Below the pieces are notes generated by a model that saw nothing but the letters and a program-made list of their open reading frames with translations, was not told the DNA's origin and searched no databases. This document shows, piece after piece, positions 36,277-45,085 of a stretch of DNA of 64,000 nucleotides. Position 1 is the stretch's first letter. Every line of letters begins with the position of its first letter. A program made the translations under genes and the position numbers. Source of the DNA: UBA5066 sp048500275 (GTDB lineage Bacteria; Acidobacteriota; Thermoanaerobaculia; UBA5066); NCBI GenBank assembly GCA_048500275.1, contig JASNYI010000002.1:744001-808000 (forward strand), read 5' to 3'.

Positions 36277-38583
36277 CTATGCGCTTTCCGGCAGCGCGTC
36301 GTCGGGTTCGAACCCCTCGTCCTCCGCCTTCTCGTAGCTCCAGCCGGTCAGGAGACCGACGAAGAACCAGAGGAGGAAACCGACGCCGCCGAGGAACACG
36401 GTGTCGCCGACGATGCGGAGCCAGCGGAGCGCCTGGAGCGCGGGGAGCTGGAGGAAGTCGGCGCTGCGGGCGTACCAGAGGCCGTGCTCGACGCTCGCCC
36501 AGGTCTGCGCGAGGCCGATGGGAAGGAGGGAGAGGAGGACCATGAGGGCGAGGCCGACGTTCATCCCCCAGAACGCCCACTTCAGCTGCGTCTCCTTCCA
36601 GGGGCGGATGCCCGAGAGCTTCCGCGCGATGACGAGGACGAGGCCGAGGGAGAGGAGGCCGTAGACGCCGAAGAGGGCCGTGTGGGCGTGGACGGGCGTC
36701 GTGTTGAGACCCTGCATGTAGTAGAGGGCGAGCGGGGGATTGATGAGGAAGCCGAAGACGCCCGCGCCGACGAGGTTCCAGAAGGCGACGCCGACGAAGA
36801 ACCGGATCGGCCAGCGGTAGGCCGTCATCCAGGGAGCGGCGGCCTGCAGGCGGGACGTGCGGAACGCCTCGATGCCGATGAGCGTCAGCGGGACGACCTC
36901 GAGGGCGCTGAAGCTCGCGCCGACGGCGAGGATCGAGACAGGCGTGCCGCTGAAGTAGAGGTGGTGGAACGTGCCGGGGATGCCGGCGAAGAGGAAGAGG
37001 GCTGACGAGGCGATGACGGCCGCGCCCGCGTGCTTCTTGTCGACGAGGCCCAGCTTCGCGAAGAGGAGGGCGATCGCCGCGGTCGCGAAGACCTCGAAGA
37101 AGCCCTCGACCCAGAGGTGGACGACCCACCAGCGCCAGTACTCCATGACAGAGAGGTGCGTCTTCGCCGTGAAGAAGAAGCCCGCTCCGTAGAGGAGGCC
37201 GATGGCGGTCGTGGCGCCCGTGAACATCAGGACGAGCGAGCGGGCGTCGTCGCGGCGGCGCGCGGCCGGGAGGATGGCCCGGAGCATCAGGACGAGCCAC
37301 AGGACGAGGCCGACGAAGAGGGCGATCTGCCAGACGCGCCCGAGGTCGACGTACTCGTACCCCTGGTGGCCGAGCCAGAAGGAGAGGTCGAGCGGCAGGA
37401 CCTGGTGGATCGCGAGGTACTCGCCCGCGAGCGACCCGACGACGACGAGGAGGAGCGCGCCGAAGAGGACGTTCACGCCGAGGCGCTGGTGCTTCGGCTC
37501 GTGCCCGCCGACGATCGGGGCGAGGAAGAGACCCGCCGCGAGGAAGGCGGTCGCGATCCAGAAGACGCCGGTCTGGACGTGCCAGGTCCGCGTGAGGGCG
37601 TAGGGGAGCCACTGGCCGATGGGGAGGCCGAAGAGCGCCTGCCCTTCGACGGTGTAGTGGGCCGTGAGCGCACCGAGGCCGACCTGGACCGCGAAGAGGC
37701 CGAGGACGGCGACGACGTACTTGCCGACGGCGCGCATCGAGGGCGTGAGGCCGAGGCCCGCGAACGGGTCCGTCGCAGGCGGCGTGACGCCGGGCTCGGG
37801 CTTCTCGCGGAAGGCGTTCCACCAGACGACCGCGCCGACCCCGGCGAGGAGGAGCGCGATGGAGACGAGCGACCAGACGACGTTCGCGCCCGATGGGACG
37901 TTCTCGACGAGCGGCTCGTGCGGCCAGTTGTTCGTGTAGGTGATCGACTGGCCGGGGCGCTCGGTCGTCGCGGCCCAGCTCGTCCAGAAGAAGAAGGCCG
38001 TGAGGGCTTTCCTCCGCCCGGCGTCGGGGACGGTCGACTCCGACATCGCGTAGTCCTGCCGGAGCGACTTCAGCGCGGGGGCGCCGCTGTAGAGGGCGTC
38101 GTAGTGGGCCGCGACGCGCCGAAGGGCCTCGGCCCGCTCGAAGGAGACCGTGACGGCCCCGGTGGCCGCGTCGAACGTGTTCGCCCGCATCTCGCGGACG
38201 AGGCCCGCGCGGAGCGCCGCCTGCCGGTCGGGGGAGAGCGAGGCGAAGTCCTTCTCCCCCTCGTTCTCGGCCCGGACGTCGAGGAGGGTGGTGGCCTCAC
38301 GGTGCAGCTGGTCGGCCGTCCAGTCGGGTGCCTGGTAGGCGCCGTGGCCCCAGATGGAGCCGAGCTGCTGGCCGCCGGCCGACTGCCAGACCTGCTGGCC
38401 CGTGAGGATGTCGTCCTTCGTCAGGACCGTGGCGCCGTCGGGCGTGACGACGCGCTCCGGGATGGGCGGGGCCTGGCGGTAGACCTCGCGCCCGAAGAAA
38501 CCGAGGACCAGGAACGTGAAGAGGAGCGTGCCTCCGAGGATCGCCCAGCGACGGTTGTCGTTGCCCGGGGTGTGGGTGCTCAT
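36277..38583 (-). CDS. norB: quinol-dependent nitric oxide reductase
   Basis: 768 residues, the length of single-subunit qNOR (NorZ), which reduces 2 NO to N2O with quinol. The N-terminal helix is followed by a periplasmic domain (about 40-220, with LTGQQVWQSAGGQQLGSIWGHGAY) that fuses the NorC-like part, but without a haem c CxxCH, as expected for qNOR. The catalytic subunit has about 12 helices with WWVVHLWVEGFFEVFATA, GIPGTFHHLYFSG and VHAHTALFGVYG, which hold the haem and FeB histidines and the key glutamate. The gene lies 14 bp after ric and 10 bp before the DUF6448 gene. Confidence 0.94.
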   Translation of the reverse strand: MSTHTPGNDNRRWAILGGTLLFTFLVLGFFGREVYRQAPPIPERVVTPDGATVLTKDDILTGQQVWQSAGGQQLGSIWGHGAYQAPDWTADQLHREATTLLDVRAENEGEKDFASLSPDRQAALRAGLVREMRANTFDAATGAVTVSFERAEALRRVAAHYDALYSGAPALKSLRQDYAMSESTVPDAGRRKALTAFFFWTSWAATTERPGQSITYTNNWPHEPLVENVPSGANVVWSLVSIALLLAGVGAVVWWNAFREKPEPGVTPPATDPFAGLGLTPSMRAVGKYVVAVLGLFAVQVGLGALTAHYTVEGQALFGLPIGQWLPYALTRTWHVQTGVFWIATAFLAAGLFLAPIVGGHEPKHQRLGVNVLFGALLLVVVGSLAGEYLAIHQVLPLDLSFWLGHQGYEYVDLGRVWQIALFVGLVLWLVLMLRAILPAARRRDDARSLVLMFTGATTAIGLLYGAGFFFTAKTHLSVMEYWRWWVVHLWVEGFFEVFATAAIALLFAKLGLVDKKHAGAAVIASSALFLFAGIPGTFHHLYFSGTPVSILAVGASFSALEVVPLTLIGIEAFRTSRLQAAAPWMTAYRWPIRFFVGVAFWNLVGAGVFGFLINPPLALYYMQGLNTTPVHAHTALFGVYGLLSLGLVLVIARKLSGIRPWKETQLKWAFWGMNVGLALMVLLSLLPIGLAQTWASVEHGLWYARSADFLQLPALQALRWLRIVGDTVFLGGVGFLLWFFVGLLTGWSYEKAEDEGFEPDDALPESA

Positions 38584-38597
38584 CGTTTCCTTTCGCT

Positions 38598-39275
38598 TCA
38601 CATCTCCGCGCAGAGCGCGCGGCGGAAGAGGACGTTGTTCTCGAGGTGGACGTGCTCCATCAGCTCGCCCTCGAACGCGTCGAGGCGCAGGTAGAGGGCG
38701 CGCCAGGTCGTGCAGGCTTCGGCCGGGGCCACGAGGTCCGTCGTCAGGGCGCGCGTTTCCTGGAGAGCCAGGGCGACGTCCTCGTGCTCGCGCTCGAGGC
38801 CGACGATCGTGACCGAGGGCGCGCCGGCGCGGCCGGAGGCGATCGCCGGAAAGAGCCCCTGCTCCTCCTTCTCGAGGTGGTCGAGGAGGACCCGCGCGAG
38901 GGCTTCGAGGTGATTCGCGAGCCCGCGCGGGACGGTTTCCTTCTCGGCGTGGACCGCCTCGACCTTCCTCGCCATCTGGAGGAGGAGGGGCAGCTCCTCG
39001 CGCATCCGGGCGTGGTAGTGCTCGACGATCCGCCGGACGATCGTGGGAAGGGGCTGCTCCTCCCACTTCGTCTCGCCGGTGGCGTCGCCCGCCTCGGCGG
39101 TGATCTCGGCGAGGAGGGATACGGGGTCGAGACCCCGCTCGGCGGCCGCCTCGGATACCGGGCGACGTCCGTGGCAGCAGTAGTCGAGGCCGTGACGGCG
39201 GAAGACCCGGGATGCGGCCGGGAAGGTGACGGCCAGGTCCGCGAGGGTCGATTCGGGAACGAGGGGAGCGTTCAT
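38598..39275 (-). CDS. ric: di-iron repair-of-iron-centres protein (RIC/YtfE)
   Basis: 225 residues. An N-terminal ScdA_N/DUF542 domain with HGLDYCCHGRRPVSEA (residues 28-43) precedes a hemerythrin-like di-iron domain. Ligand histidines and glutamates are seen at VEHYHARMREELP, NHLEALARVLLDHLEKEEQGLFP, LEREHEDV and EHVHLENNVLFRRAL. RIC proteins restore iron-sulfur clusters after nitrosative stress. GGAGG six bases before the ATG. First gene of the NO operon, with a sigma-54-type promoter directly upstream and norR divergent. Confidence 0.93.
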   Translation of the reverse strand: MNAPLVPESTLADLAVTFPAASRVFRRHGLDYCCHGRRPVSEAAAERGLDPVSLLAEITAEAGDATGETKWEEQPLPTIVRRIVEHYHARMREELPLLLQMARKVEAVHAEKETVPRGLANHLEALARVLLDHLEKEEQGLFPAIASGRAGAPSVTIVGLEREHEDVALALQETRALTTDLVAPAEACTTWRALYLRLDAFEGELMEHVHLENNVLFRRALCAEM

Positions 39276-39299
39276 GGTCAGCCTCCGCCTCTCCGTTTC

Positions 39300-39313
39300 G
39301 CACGGCGGGTGCC
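39300..39313 (-). promoter_or_regulatory. sigma-54 (-24/-12) promoter for ric-norB
   Basis: On the minus strand, GGCAC-N5-GTGC (39313 to 39300) gives GG-N10-GC with the exact sigma-54 spacing; the consensus is TGGCAC-N5-TTGC. The predicted start near 39288 leaves a 13-base leader that still holds GGAGG before the ric ATG at 39275. The divergent gene encodes a NorR-type sigma-54 activator. I could not find a clear NorR dyad (GTCA-N3-TGAC type) in the short gap. Confidence 0.65.
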
Positions 39314-39356
39314 GGCGCGGAGACCCCTTCAACGCAATGACTTGCGGCCGTGTGTT

Positions 39357-40955
39357 ATGAAGTTCGCAGCAGGAGACGTGGTGAAATCCGCAACGTCGTC
39401 ATCGAGAACGCAACGGGCCGACGCTCTCGAGGTCCTCCTCGAAATCGGGCGCGACCTGACGGCGTCCCTCGGGTCGCTCGACCGCTACGAACGCCTCCTC
39501 TCGGCGGTGAGGCGGATCCTCCCGTTCGACGCGGCCTGCCTCCTGCGTCTCCAGGGAGACGCTCTCGTTCCCCTCGCGGCGCACGGTCTCGTCCCCGCGG
39601 CGCTCGCGCGGCTCTACCCGCGCCACCAGCACCCCCGCCTCGACGCGATTCTCAAAGCCACGGCGCCGATCCTCTTCGCGCCCGACAGCGCGCTTCCCGA
39701 CCCGTTCGACGGCTTCCTGACGGCCGACCCGCACGCCCTCGAGCGGATCCACGCCTGCCTCGGCTGCCCGCTCACGTCGGACGGGGAGATCGTCGGCGCG
39801 CTCACGGCCGACGCCCTCGACCCGGGGGCCTTCGACGGCCTCGACTCCCGCCTGCTGGCGACGCTGGGCGCGCTGGCCGGGGCAGCTCTCCGCACAGCGA
39901 CGCTCATCGAGGCGCTCGAGAGGAAGGCGGAGCGCGGGACCAGGGTCGCCCGGGAGCTGCAGCGGGCCGCCGACGAGTCGAGCGGCGCCACGATCCTCGG
40001 GACGAGCGCGGCCGTCGCGACGCTCCTCTCCGAGATCTCCGTCGTCGCCTCGTCGGATCTCCCCGTTCTCGTCACGGGGGAGACCGGCGTCGGAAAGGAG
40101 CTCGTGGCCCGGCAGGTCCACTCCGGCTCACGCCGCCGCGAGGAGGCGCTCATCCACGTCAACTGCGCGGCGCTGCCGGAGTCGATCGCCGAGAGCGAGC
40201 TCTTCGGGCACGTGGCCGGAGCCTTTACGGGGGCCGTGAGAGACCGGGCCGGGAAGTTCGAGGTCGCCGACGGCGGCTCCCTCTTCCTCGACGAGGTGGG
40301 GGAGCTCCCCCTCTCCCTGCAGCCGAAGCTGCTACGGGCGCTGCAACAGGGAGAGATCCAGCGGGTCGGCTCCGACCGCAACCACCGGGTCGACGTGCGG
40401 GTCATCGCGGCGACGAACCGGGACCTCGCCGCCGAGGTCGGCCGGGGGCGTTTCCGGGCCGACCTCTACCACCGCCTCGCGGTCTACCCGATCCGGGTCC
40501 CGTCGCTCGGCGAGCGGCGCGAGGACATACCGCTCCTTGCCACCCACTTCGCCGACTCGGCCCGGCGTCGTCTCGGGCTCGGACCACTACGCCTCAGCGA
40601 TGAGGTCCGCGCCCGGCTCGTTGCCGCGGACTGGCCCGGGAACGTGAGGGAGCTGGAGAACGTCGTCAGCCGCGCGGTCCTCAGGGCCGCGGCCGGAAAG
40701 CCCCCGGGCGCCCCGGTCGTCGTCGGCCCGGGCGACGTGGACACCGGCGGCGCCGCGCCCAGGGCCCAGACCCCGGACGCCGCCCCGACCGAGGGGGCCG
40801 GCCCGCTCCGCGAGCAGGTAGACGAGTTCCAGCGGCGGCTCATCCGCGAGGCGGTTTCGAGGAACGGCGGCAACCAGGCCGCCGCCGCGCGCGAGCTCGG
40901 GATGCACCGCGCGAACTTTCACCACCTCGCGCGCCGGCTCGGGGTGAAGGGCTGA
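39357..40955 (+). CDS. norR: NorR-type NO-sensing sigma-54 activator
   Basis: 532 residues. The GAF domain (about 22-190) has the NorR-like segment HPRLDAI, then PDSALPDPFDG and HACLGCPL, which carry the acidic and cysteine residues that hold the mononuclear iron in known NorR. The AAA+ domain has Walker A GETGVGKE (241-248), GAFTGA (288-293) for sigma-54 contact, and Walker B SLFLDEVGELP. The C-terminal Fis-type helix-turn-helix is NQAAAARELGMHRANFHHLARRLG. An in-frame GTG at 39381 has a better ribosome site (AGGAG, five bases) than the ATG at 39357, so the protein may be eight residues shorter. It is divergent from ric-norB, its likely target. Confidence 0.93.
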   Translation: MKFAAGDVVKSATSSSRTQRADALEVLLEIGRDLTASLGSLDRYERLLSAVRRILPFDAACLLRLQGDALVPLAAHGLVPAALARLYPRHQHPRLDAILKATAPILFAPDSALPDPFDGFLTADPHALERIHACLGCPLTSDGEIVGALTADALDPGAFDGLDSRLLATLGALAGAALRTATLIEALERKAERGTRVARELQRAADESSGATILGTSAAVATLLSEISVVASSDLPVLVTGETGVGKELVARQVHSGSRRREEALIHVNCAALPESIAESELFGHVAGAFTGAVRDRAGKFEVADGGSLFLDEVGELPLSLQPKLLRALQQGEIQRVGSDRNHRVDVRVIAATNRDLAAEVGRGRFRADLYHRLAVYPIRVPSLGERREDIPLLATHFADSARRRLGLGPLRLSDEVRARLVAADWPGNVRELENVVSRAVLRAAAGKPPGAPVVVGPGDVDTGGAAPRAQTPDAAPTEGAGPLREQVDEFQRRLIREAVSRNGGNQAAAARELGMHRANFHHLARRLGVKG

Positions 40956-40958
40956 CCA

Positions 40959-40990
40959 CTCGTCCGCCCCCCGGTGGAGGGGCGGACGAG
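40959..40990. terminator. hairpin between norR and a convergent lipoprotein gene
   Basis: A 12-bp perfect stem (40959-40970 with 40979-40990) and eight-base loop start four bases after the norR stop. There is no T-run. It probably serves both converging transcripts. Confidence 0.55.
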
Positions 40991-41009
40991 CCGATCGGAC
41001 GAACGTGGC

Positions 41010-41486
41010 TCAGGGGTTGATGATGAGCTTCGGGTCGCAGGTCTTCGTCGTCCCGTCGGTCCGCTCGACGAAGATCTCGTAGGGGAAAGTCCCCTTCTTC
41101 GTCGCCTGCTTCGCCTTCTCGAGAGTGCAGGTCGACCCCTCGCACTCGGGGTCGTCCGGCCTGTCCTCTACCGAGACCTTGAACTTGATCACGAGCTTCG
41201 CGACGTCCGAGTCCCCCTGCCAGACGATGGTGGAGTTCCCCCTCTTGACGCTCACGCAGGGCGGGTCCGCGATGGCGTGCCGGTCGACCCGGACCGGGAT
41301 GACCTTCCGCTTGTCGATCGGGGTCGAGGAGCAATCCGGATCTGGCGGGCAGGGAATCTCCTCGGCGACCGCCGGAGGGGGCGGAGGCGGCGGCGGAGGT
41401 GGCGGTGGCGGCGGGGCCGCCGGCTTCGAGCAGGCCGTGGCCAGGAGAAGGACGGCGAAGACGGACGCGATCGGGCGACGGAACAC
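41010..41486 (-). CDS. lipoprotein with a 14-proline tract
   Basis: 158 residues from a GTG with GGAGG five bases upstream. Signal peptide with lipobox LLLATAC, Cys about residue 19. Directly after comes a run of 14 prolines (41373-41414), which could span part of the envelope. The rest is a small beta-rich domain with four to six cysteines (IPCPPDPDCSS, ADPPCVSVKRGNSTIVWQGD, DPECEGSTCTLEKA, KTCDPKLIINP), a pattern that suggests disulfides. It lies 35 bp downstream of the Ser/Thr kinase-TPR gene on the same strand, so they are likely co-transcribed. Family not recognised. Confidence 0.7.
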   Translation of the reverse strand: MFRRPIASVFAVLLLATACSKPAAPPPPPPPPPPPPPPAVAEEIPCPPDPDCSSTPIDKRKVIPVRVDRHAIADPPCVSVKRGNSTIVWQGDSDVAKLVIKFKVSVEDRPDDPECEGSTCTLEKAKQATKKGTFPYEIFVERTDGTTKTCDPKLIINP

Positions 41487-41521
41487 TTTGGCCTCCTCTG
41501 CGGAATGATCCGCGAAGCGTG

Positions 41522-44083
41522 CTATCCGGATGACCTGGCGAGGATACCGATGAACCGGGGGTCCGATCTCAGGCGCGACAGCTCCGGGTCCCGCCGCAGC
41601 TCGACGGCGGGGTAACCCCTTCGGACCGCCCGTTCCAGGAGGTCGAGCGCGCGCGCTGTTTCTCCGGCCGCGAGCCGGACGAGCGCCGCGTGACGCAGGA
41701 CGTAGGCTCCCTCGGGGTCGATGCCGAGCGCCGTGTCGGCGTGGACGCGCGCGGCCTCGTGACGGCCGCTCCAGGCCAGCGAGAGCGCGAGGCTGGTGAG
41801 CCGATCGGCGTCCCGCGGCGTCAGGGCGATGTCGGCTTCGAGGAGCGAGATCGCGCGGCCGTAGGCATGCGCGGCGGCGTCGACGGCCCCGCCCTTCCAG
41901 CGGAGGGCGTCGCCCAGGTTCATCCAGAGGACGCCGTCGTCGGGCTGCAGCGCCGTGGCGCGCTCGTAGGCCGCGGAGGCCTCGGCGTAGCGGCCGAGGA
42001 AGAAGAGGCAGGTCCCGAGGTTCGAGAGCGCCGACGCCGTCGGCCGGATGGCGATGGAGCGGCGGTACTCGGCAATGGCCTCCTCGTGACGGCCGATCTG
42101 CTGGTAGACGACGCCGAGGTTGTCGATCGCCCGGGTGTTGTCGGGCGACAGTCGAGCCGCTTCCCGGAGGCTCGTGAGCGCTCCGGCGAGGTCTCCACGC
42201 ACGAGAAGGAAGACCCCCAGGTGGCTGTGGGTCGACCACCAGCCGGGCTGGATCTCGATGGCCTTGGCGTAGGCCCTCTTCGCTTCGCCCGGCCGTCCCT
42301 GCCGGTCGAGAGCCATCGCGAGGCCGAGCCAGGCCTCGACGGAATACGGCTGGGCTTCGATCGCCCGGAGAAACTCCGAGGCGGCCTCGGCGGGCTTCCC
42401 GAGGAGGAGGGCGATGCGGCCCGCCGTCTCCCGGACCGGTCCGAGCGTTGGCTCGAGCGCCGCCGCCTTCCGGCTCGCGCCGATCGCGCGCTCGGCCCAG
42501 ACCCTCTCCCCGGTGATCGTCCTCATGGCGAGGTAGGCGCGGGCCAGGGCCGCCTGGACGGGAGCCGATTCGCCGAGCTCCTCCAGGATGCGGATGGCCG
42601 CTTCGACGGCCGCGGCGTTCTCGTAGCGACGGAGGTGCCCGAGGGCCTCGAGGTAGCGATCGTCCGTGAGGCCCACCCGGGCGAGCCGGGAGGGCGTCTC
42701 GTCCACGTCGAGGCCGAAGGCGCCCGCGGTGCGCCGGGCGACCTCGTCCTGGAGGTCGAGGAGGCGTGCTGCCGATCCCTCCGCGGCTCCTCCCGAGATC
42801 TGGTGGCCATCGGGCCTTACGACCGCCCACGTGGCGCGCACGCGGCTCCCCTCGAACTGCAGCGAGCCGCGGACGACCGCCTGCGCGCCGGTCCGCCTTA
42901 CGAGCGCGGCGACGTCTCCGGAGCCCTCGTCGACGGCCGTCGCCGGGAGGATCGCCAGGGTGCCGCCCGAGCCGAGGCGGGCGCTGACGGTCTCGGCGAA
43001 TCCCTCGCCGATCCGCGCGCCGGCCGTTGTTCCGCTCAGGTCGCGGAAGGGAAGGACGGCGACCCGGCGGCCCGCCGCGGAGCCGGGCTCGTCGCTCCCT
43101 CTTCGCGCGCGCACGACCCAGAATCCCGCGGCGACCGCCGCGACGGCGAGCCCCGCGGCGAGCGCCACCAGCCCGGCCCGCCGGCGGCCCGCTCGCCGTC
43201 GGGTCCAGCCGGTGACGAGGCTCCCGGACTCCGTCACGTGCTCGCGGATCGAGGCGAGCTCCTGGGCCAGGTCGCGCGTCGATGCGTAGCGGTCGACGGG
43301 ATCCTTGGCGAGGCAGCGCTGAACGACCCAGGCGAGAGCGTCGGGTACGTGCGGGTTGCGGCGGGAGAGCTCCTCGGGCTCCCTGTGGAGGATCGCGCTC
43401 AGGGTGTCGAGCGGCGTCTCGCCCCGGAAGGGACGCTGGCCGGCGAGCATCTCGTAGAGGATCGTGCCGAAGGAGAACTGGTCCGACCGGAAGTCGACCG
43501 TGAGACCGCGCGCCTGCTCGGGGGACATGTACCCGACGGTCCCGACGATGTGCCCGGGCGTGGTCGCGACCTCCATGTCGGCGGTGGGAGCGTCGGCCTG
43601 GACGGGGCCCGAGGCCCGCTTGGCGAGGCCGAAGTCGAGGATCTTCACGTGGCCGAGCCGCGTCACCATGACGTTCTCCGGCTTCAGGTCGCGGTGGACG
43701 ATGCCTCCTTCGTGAGCGGCCGCGAGGCCGTCCGCCATCTGGAACGCGACGCTCACGAGGCGCCTCATCGACGGGAACCCCGAGGCGATCAGCTCACGGA
43801 GCGTCGTCCCGTCGACGAGCTCCATCGCGATCCAGGGATACCCGTCGTGCTCGCCGACCTCGAAGACGGTGACGAGGTTCGGGTGGTTCAACGCGGAGGC
43901 GGCGCGCGCCTCCTGCTCGAATCTCTTCAGGTGCTCGGAACTCCCGGAGAAGCGTTCGGCGAGGAGCTTGATGGCCACCTCGCGCCCCAGCCTCGGGTCG
44001 CGGGCGCGGTAGAGCCGGCCCATGCCGCCGGCACCGAGCTCGCCGAGGATCTCGAAGCGGCCGATACGGTCGCCGGGATTCAC
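41522..44083 (-). CDS. Ser/Thr protein kinase with C-terminal TPR domain
   Basis: 853 residues from a GTG. The N-terminal kinase domain (10-280) is complete: glycine loop LGAGGMGRLYRA, VAIK lysine 39, IVHRDLKPENV (Asp132), DFGLA (Asp150), and GTVGYMSPEQARG in the activation segment. One membrane helix at about 305-325. Residues about 340-470 form an extracytoplasmic TolB-like/adenylate-cyclase-associated region (RRVAVLPFRDLSGT). TPR units run from about 500 to the end (AYAKAIEIQPGWWSTHSHLG, EYRRSIAIRPTASALSNLG). The layout is common in Acidobacteriota. Targets unknown. Confidence 0.92.
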   Translation of the reverse strand: MNPGDRIGRFEILGELGAGGMGRLYRARDPRLGREVAIKLLAERFSGSSEHLKRFEQEARAASALNHPNLVTVFEVGEHDGYPWIAMELVDGTTLRELIASGFPSMRRLVSVAFQMADGLAAAHEGGIVHRDLKPENVMVTRLGHVKILDFGLAKRASGPVQADAPTADMEVATTPGHIVGTVGYMSPEQARGLTVDFRSDQFSFGTILYEMLAGQRPFRGETPLDTLSAILHREPEELSRRNPHVPDALAWVVQRCLAKDPVDRYASTRDLAQELASIREHVTESGSLVTGWTRRRAGRRRAGLVALAAGLAVAAVAAGFWVVRARRGSDEPGSAAGRRVAVLPFRDLSGTTAGARIGEGFAETVSARLGSGGTLAILPATAVDEGSGDVAALVRRTGAQAVVRGSLQFEGSRVRATWAVVRPDGHQISGGAAEGSAARLLDLQDEVARRTAGAFGLDVDETPSRLARVGLTDDRYLEALGHLRRYENAAAVEAAIRILEELGESAPVQAALARAYLAMRTITGERVWAERAIGASRKAAALEPTLGPVRETAGRIALLLGKPAEAASEFLRAIEAQPYSVEAWLGLAMALDRQGRPGEAKRAYAKAIEIQPGWWSTHSHLGVFLLVRGDLAGALTSLREAARLSPDNTRAIDNLGVVYQQIGRHEEAIAEYRRSIAIRPTASALSNLGTCLFFLGRYAEASAAYERATALQPDDGVLWMNLGDALRWKGGAVDAAAHAYGRAISLLEADIALTPRDADRLTSLALSLAWSGRHEAARVHADTALGIDPEGAYVLRHAALVRLAAGETARALDLLERAVRRGYPAVELRRDPELSRLRSDPRFIGILARSSG

Positions 44084-44251
44084 GACGACGCCCCGGGCGT
44101 CGGTCGAACCGGCGCCCTGCGACGCGGGCAGGCCAGCAGCATTGGGGGAATGATAGTCAATTGACGCAGGTGCGTGGGCCCGCGGAGTCGGTCCTGCGTC
44201 CGGCTCCGGCGGCTGCGCCGCATCCGCGGGGAACGAGGCCCTCCCGCGGCG

Positions 44252-44914
44252 TCAGTCGTGACCCCAGGGCGCGGGAGGAAGCGAGACCGGTTTCGAGAGG
44301 TCGAACTCCACCTTGAAGAGACGGCCGCCGGGGCGGGAGAGCTCGTACAGGAAGCGGGTCCCCGGCTCGATCTCCATCGCCCAGACGTTCGTCACCGACG
44401 CCTTCAGCCCCTCCCTCTCGAACGTCGCGATCGACTCGGTGTCCACGGGGAACTCCTGGCGCGACGCCGTTCCGGGCGAGGCGGTGTCGCCCCCGTACAT
44501 CGTCGTGGCGTCGGAGGTGCCGTCCTCGTGCCTGTGGTCGTGCTTCAGGCGCACTCCGGCGGGCGTGCGGGTGAGGACCCAGGTGCGGGAGCGGTCCTCG
44601 CCGACGTGAAAGGGGATCTTCAGCACCCCCGCGGAGCACTGGCGAACGTGCATGACGAGCCGCTTCCCGGCGAAGGTGTCGCCCGGGGCGGGCGGCTCGT
44701 CCACGAGAACACGGCCCTCGAACGCCTGGCCACAGTGGCGGGCGATCCGGCCGAGGAACTCGTCGGCCGGGGCGGGCGCGAGCTCCGCCGCCGCCCGCGG
44801 CGTGGCGACGGGTGCCGGCGGGAGCGGCGCCTGAGCGCCGACGGCAGCGGAGGCGGTGACGACGACCGCCGCGAGGATCGACGGACCGGTCGGGGGCCGG
44901 CAGTGAAAGCGCAT
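44252..44914 (-). CDS. conserved secreted protein, unknown function
   Basis: 220 residues with a signal peptide (10-28) and AAGGGAG upstream of the ATG. The mature protein has a well-defined core: DEFLGRIARHCGQAFEGRV, LVMHVRQC, IPFHVGEDRSRTWVLTRT, LKHDHRHEDGT and a C-terminal TNVWAMEIEPG. Two cysteines could pair, and the HDHRHEDGT cluster looks metal-binding. I believe similar proteins occur in several phyla as uncharacterised secreted proteins, but I cannot name a family. Same strand as the kinase gene, 168 bp upstream of it. Confidence 0.7.
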   Translation of the reverse strand: MRFHCRPPTGPSILAAVVVTASAAVGAQAPLPPAPVATPRAAAELAPAPADEFLGRIARHCGQAFEGRVLVDEPPAPGDTFAGKRLVMHVRQCSAGVLKIPFHVGEDRSRTWVLTRTPAGVRLKHDHRHEDGTSDATTMYGGDTASPGTASRQEFPVDTESIATFEREGLKASVTNVWAMEIEPGTRFLYELSRPGGRLFKVEFDLSKPVSLPPAPWGHD

Positions 44915-45085
44915 CGGAGTCGCTCCCTTCTCCCGAGGAGGATAACGGGGGGCGGCGTCGGGTCACCCGGGGAAGCGCGGGCGGCGGGCGCGAGCGCGGG
45001 TGTTAGGCTGGTCGTCCGGAGACGGCTCCGCCGCGCCACCCGGGACCCGCGCGGTCGAACCGACGCTCCGGATCGAGGAGGTCAC

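Noticed and set aside
36296..36330. GGTTCGAACCC stretch as a tRNA T-arm
   Set aside because: It is inside the norB coding end (GFEPD codons), and no acceptor or anticodon stem surrounds it.
41373..41414. GGC/GGT-rich tract as a microsatellite
   Set aside because: It encodes 14 prolines with mixed codons in a real lipoprotein frame.
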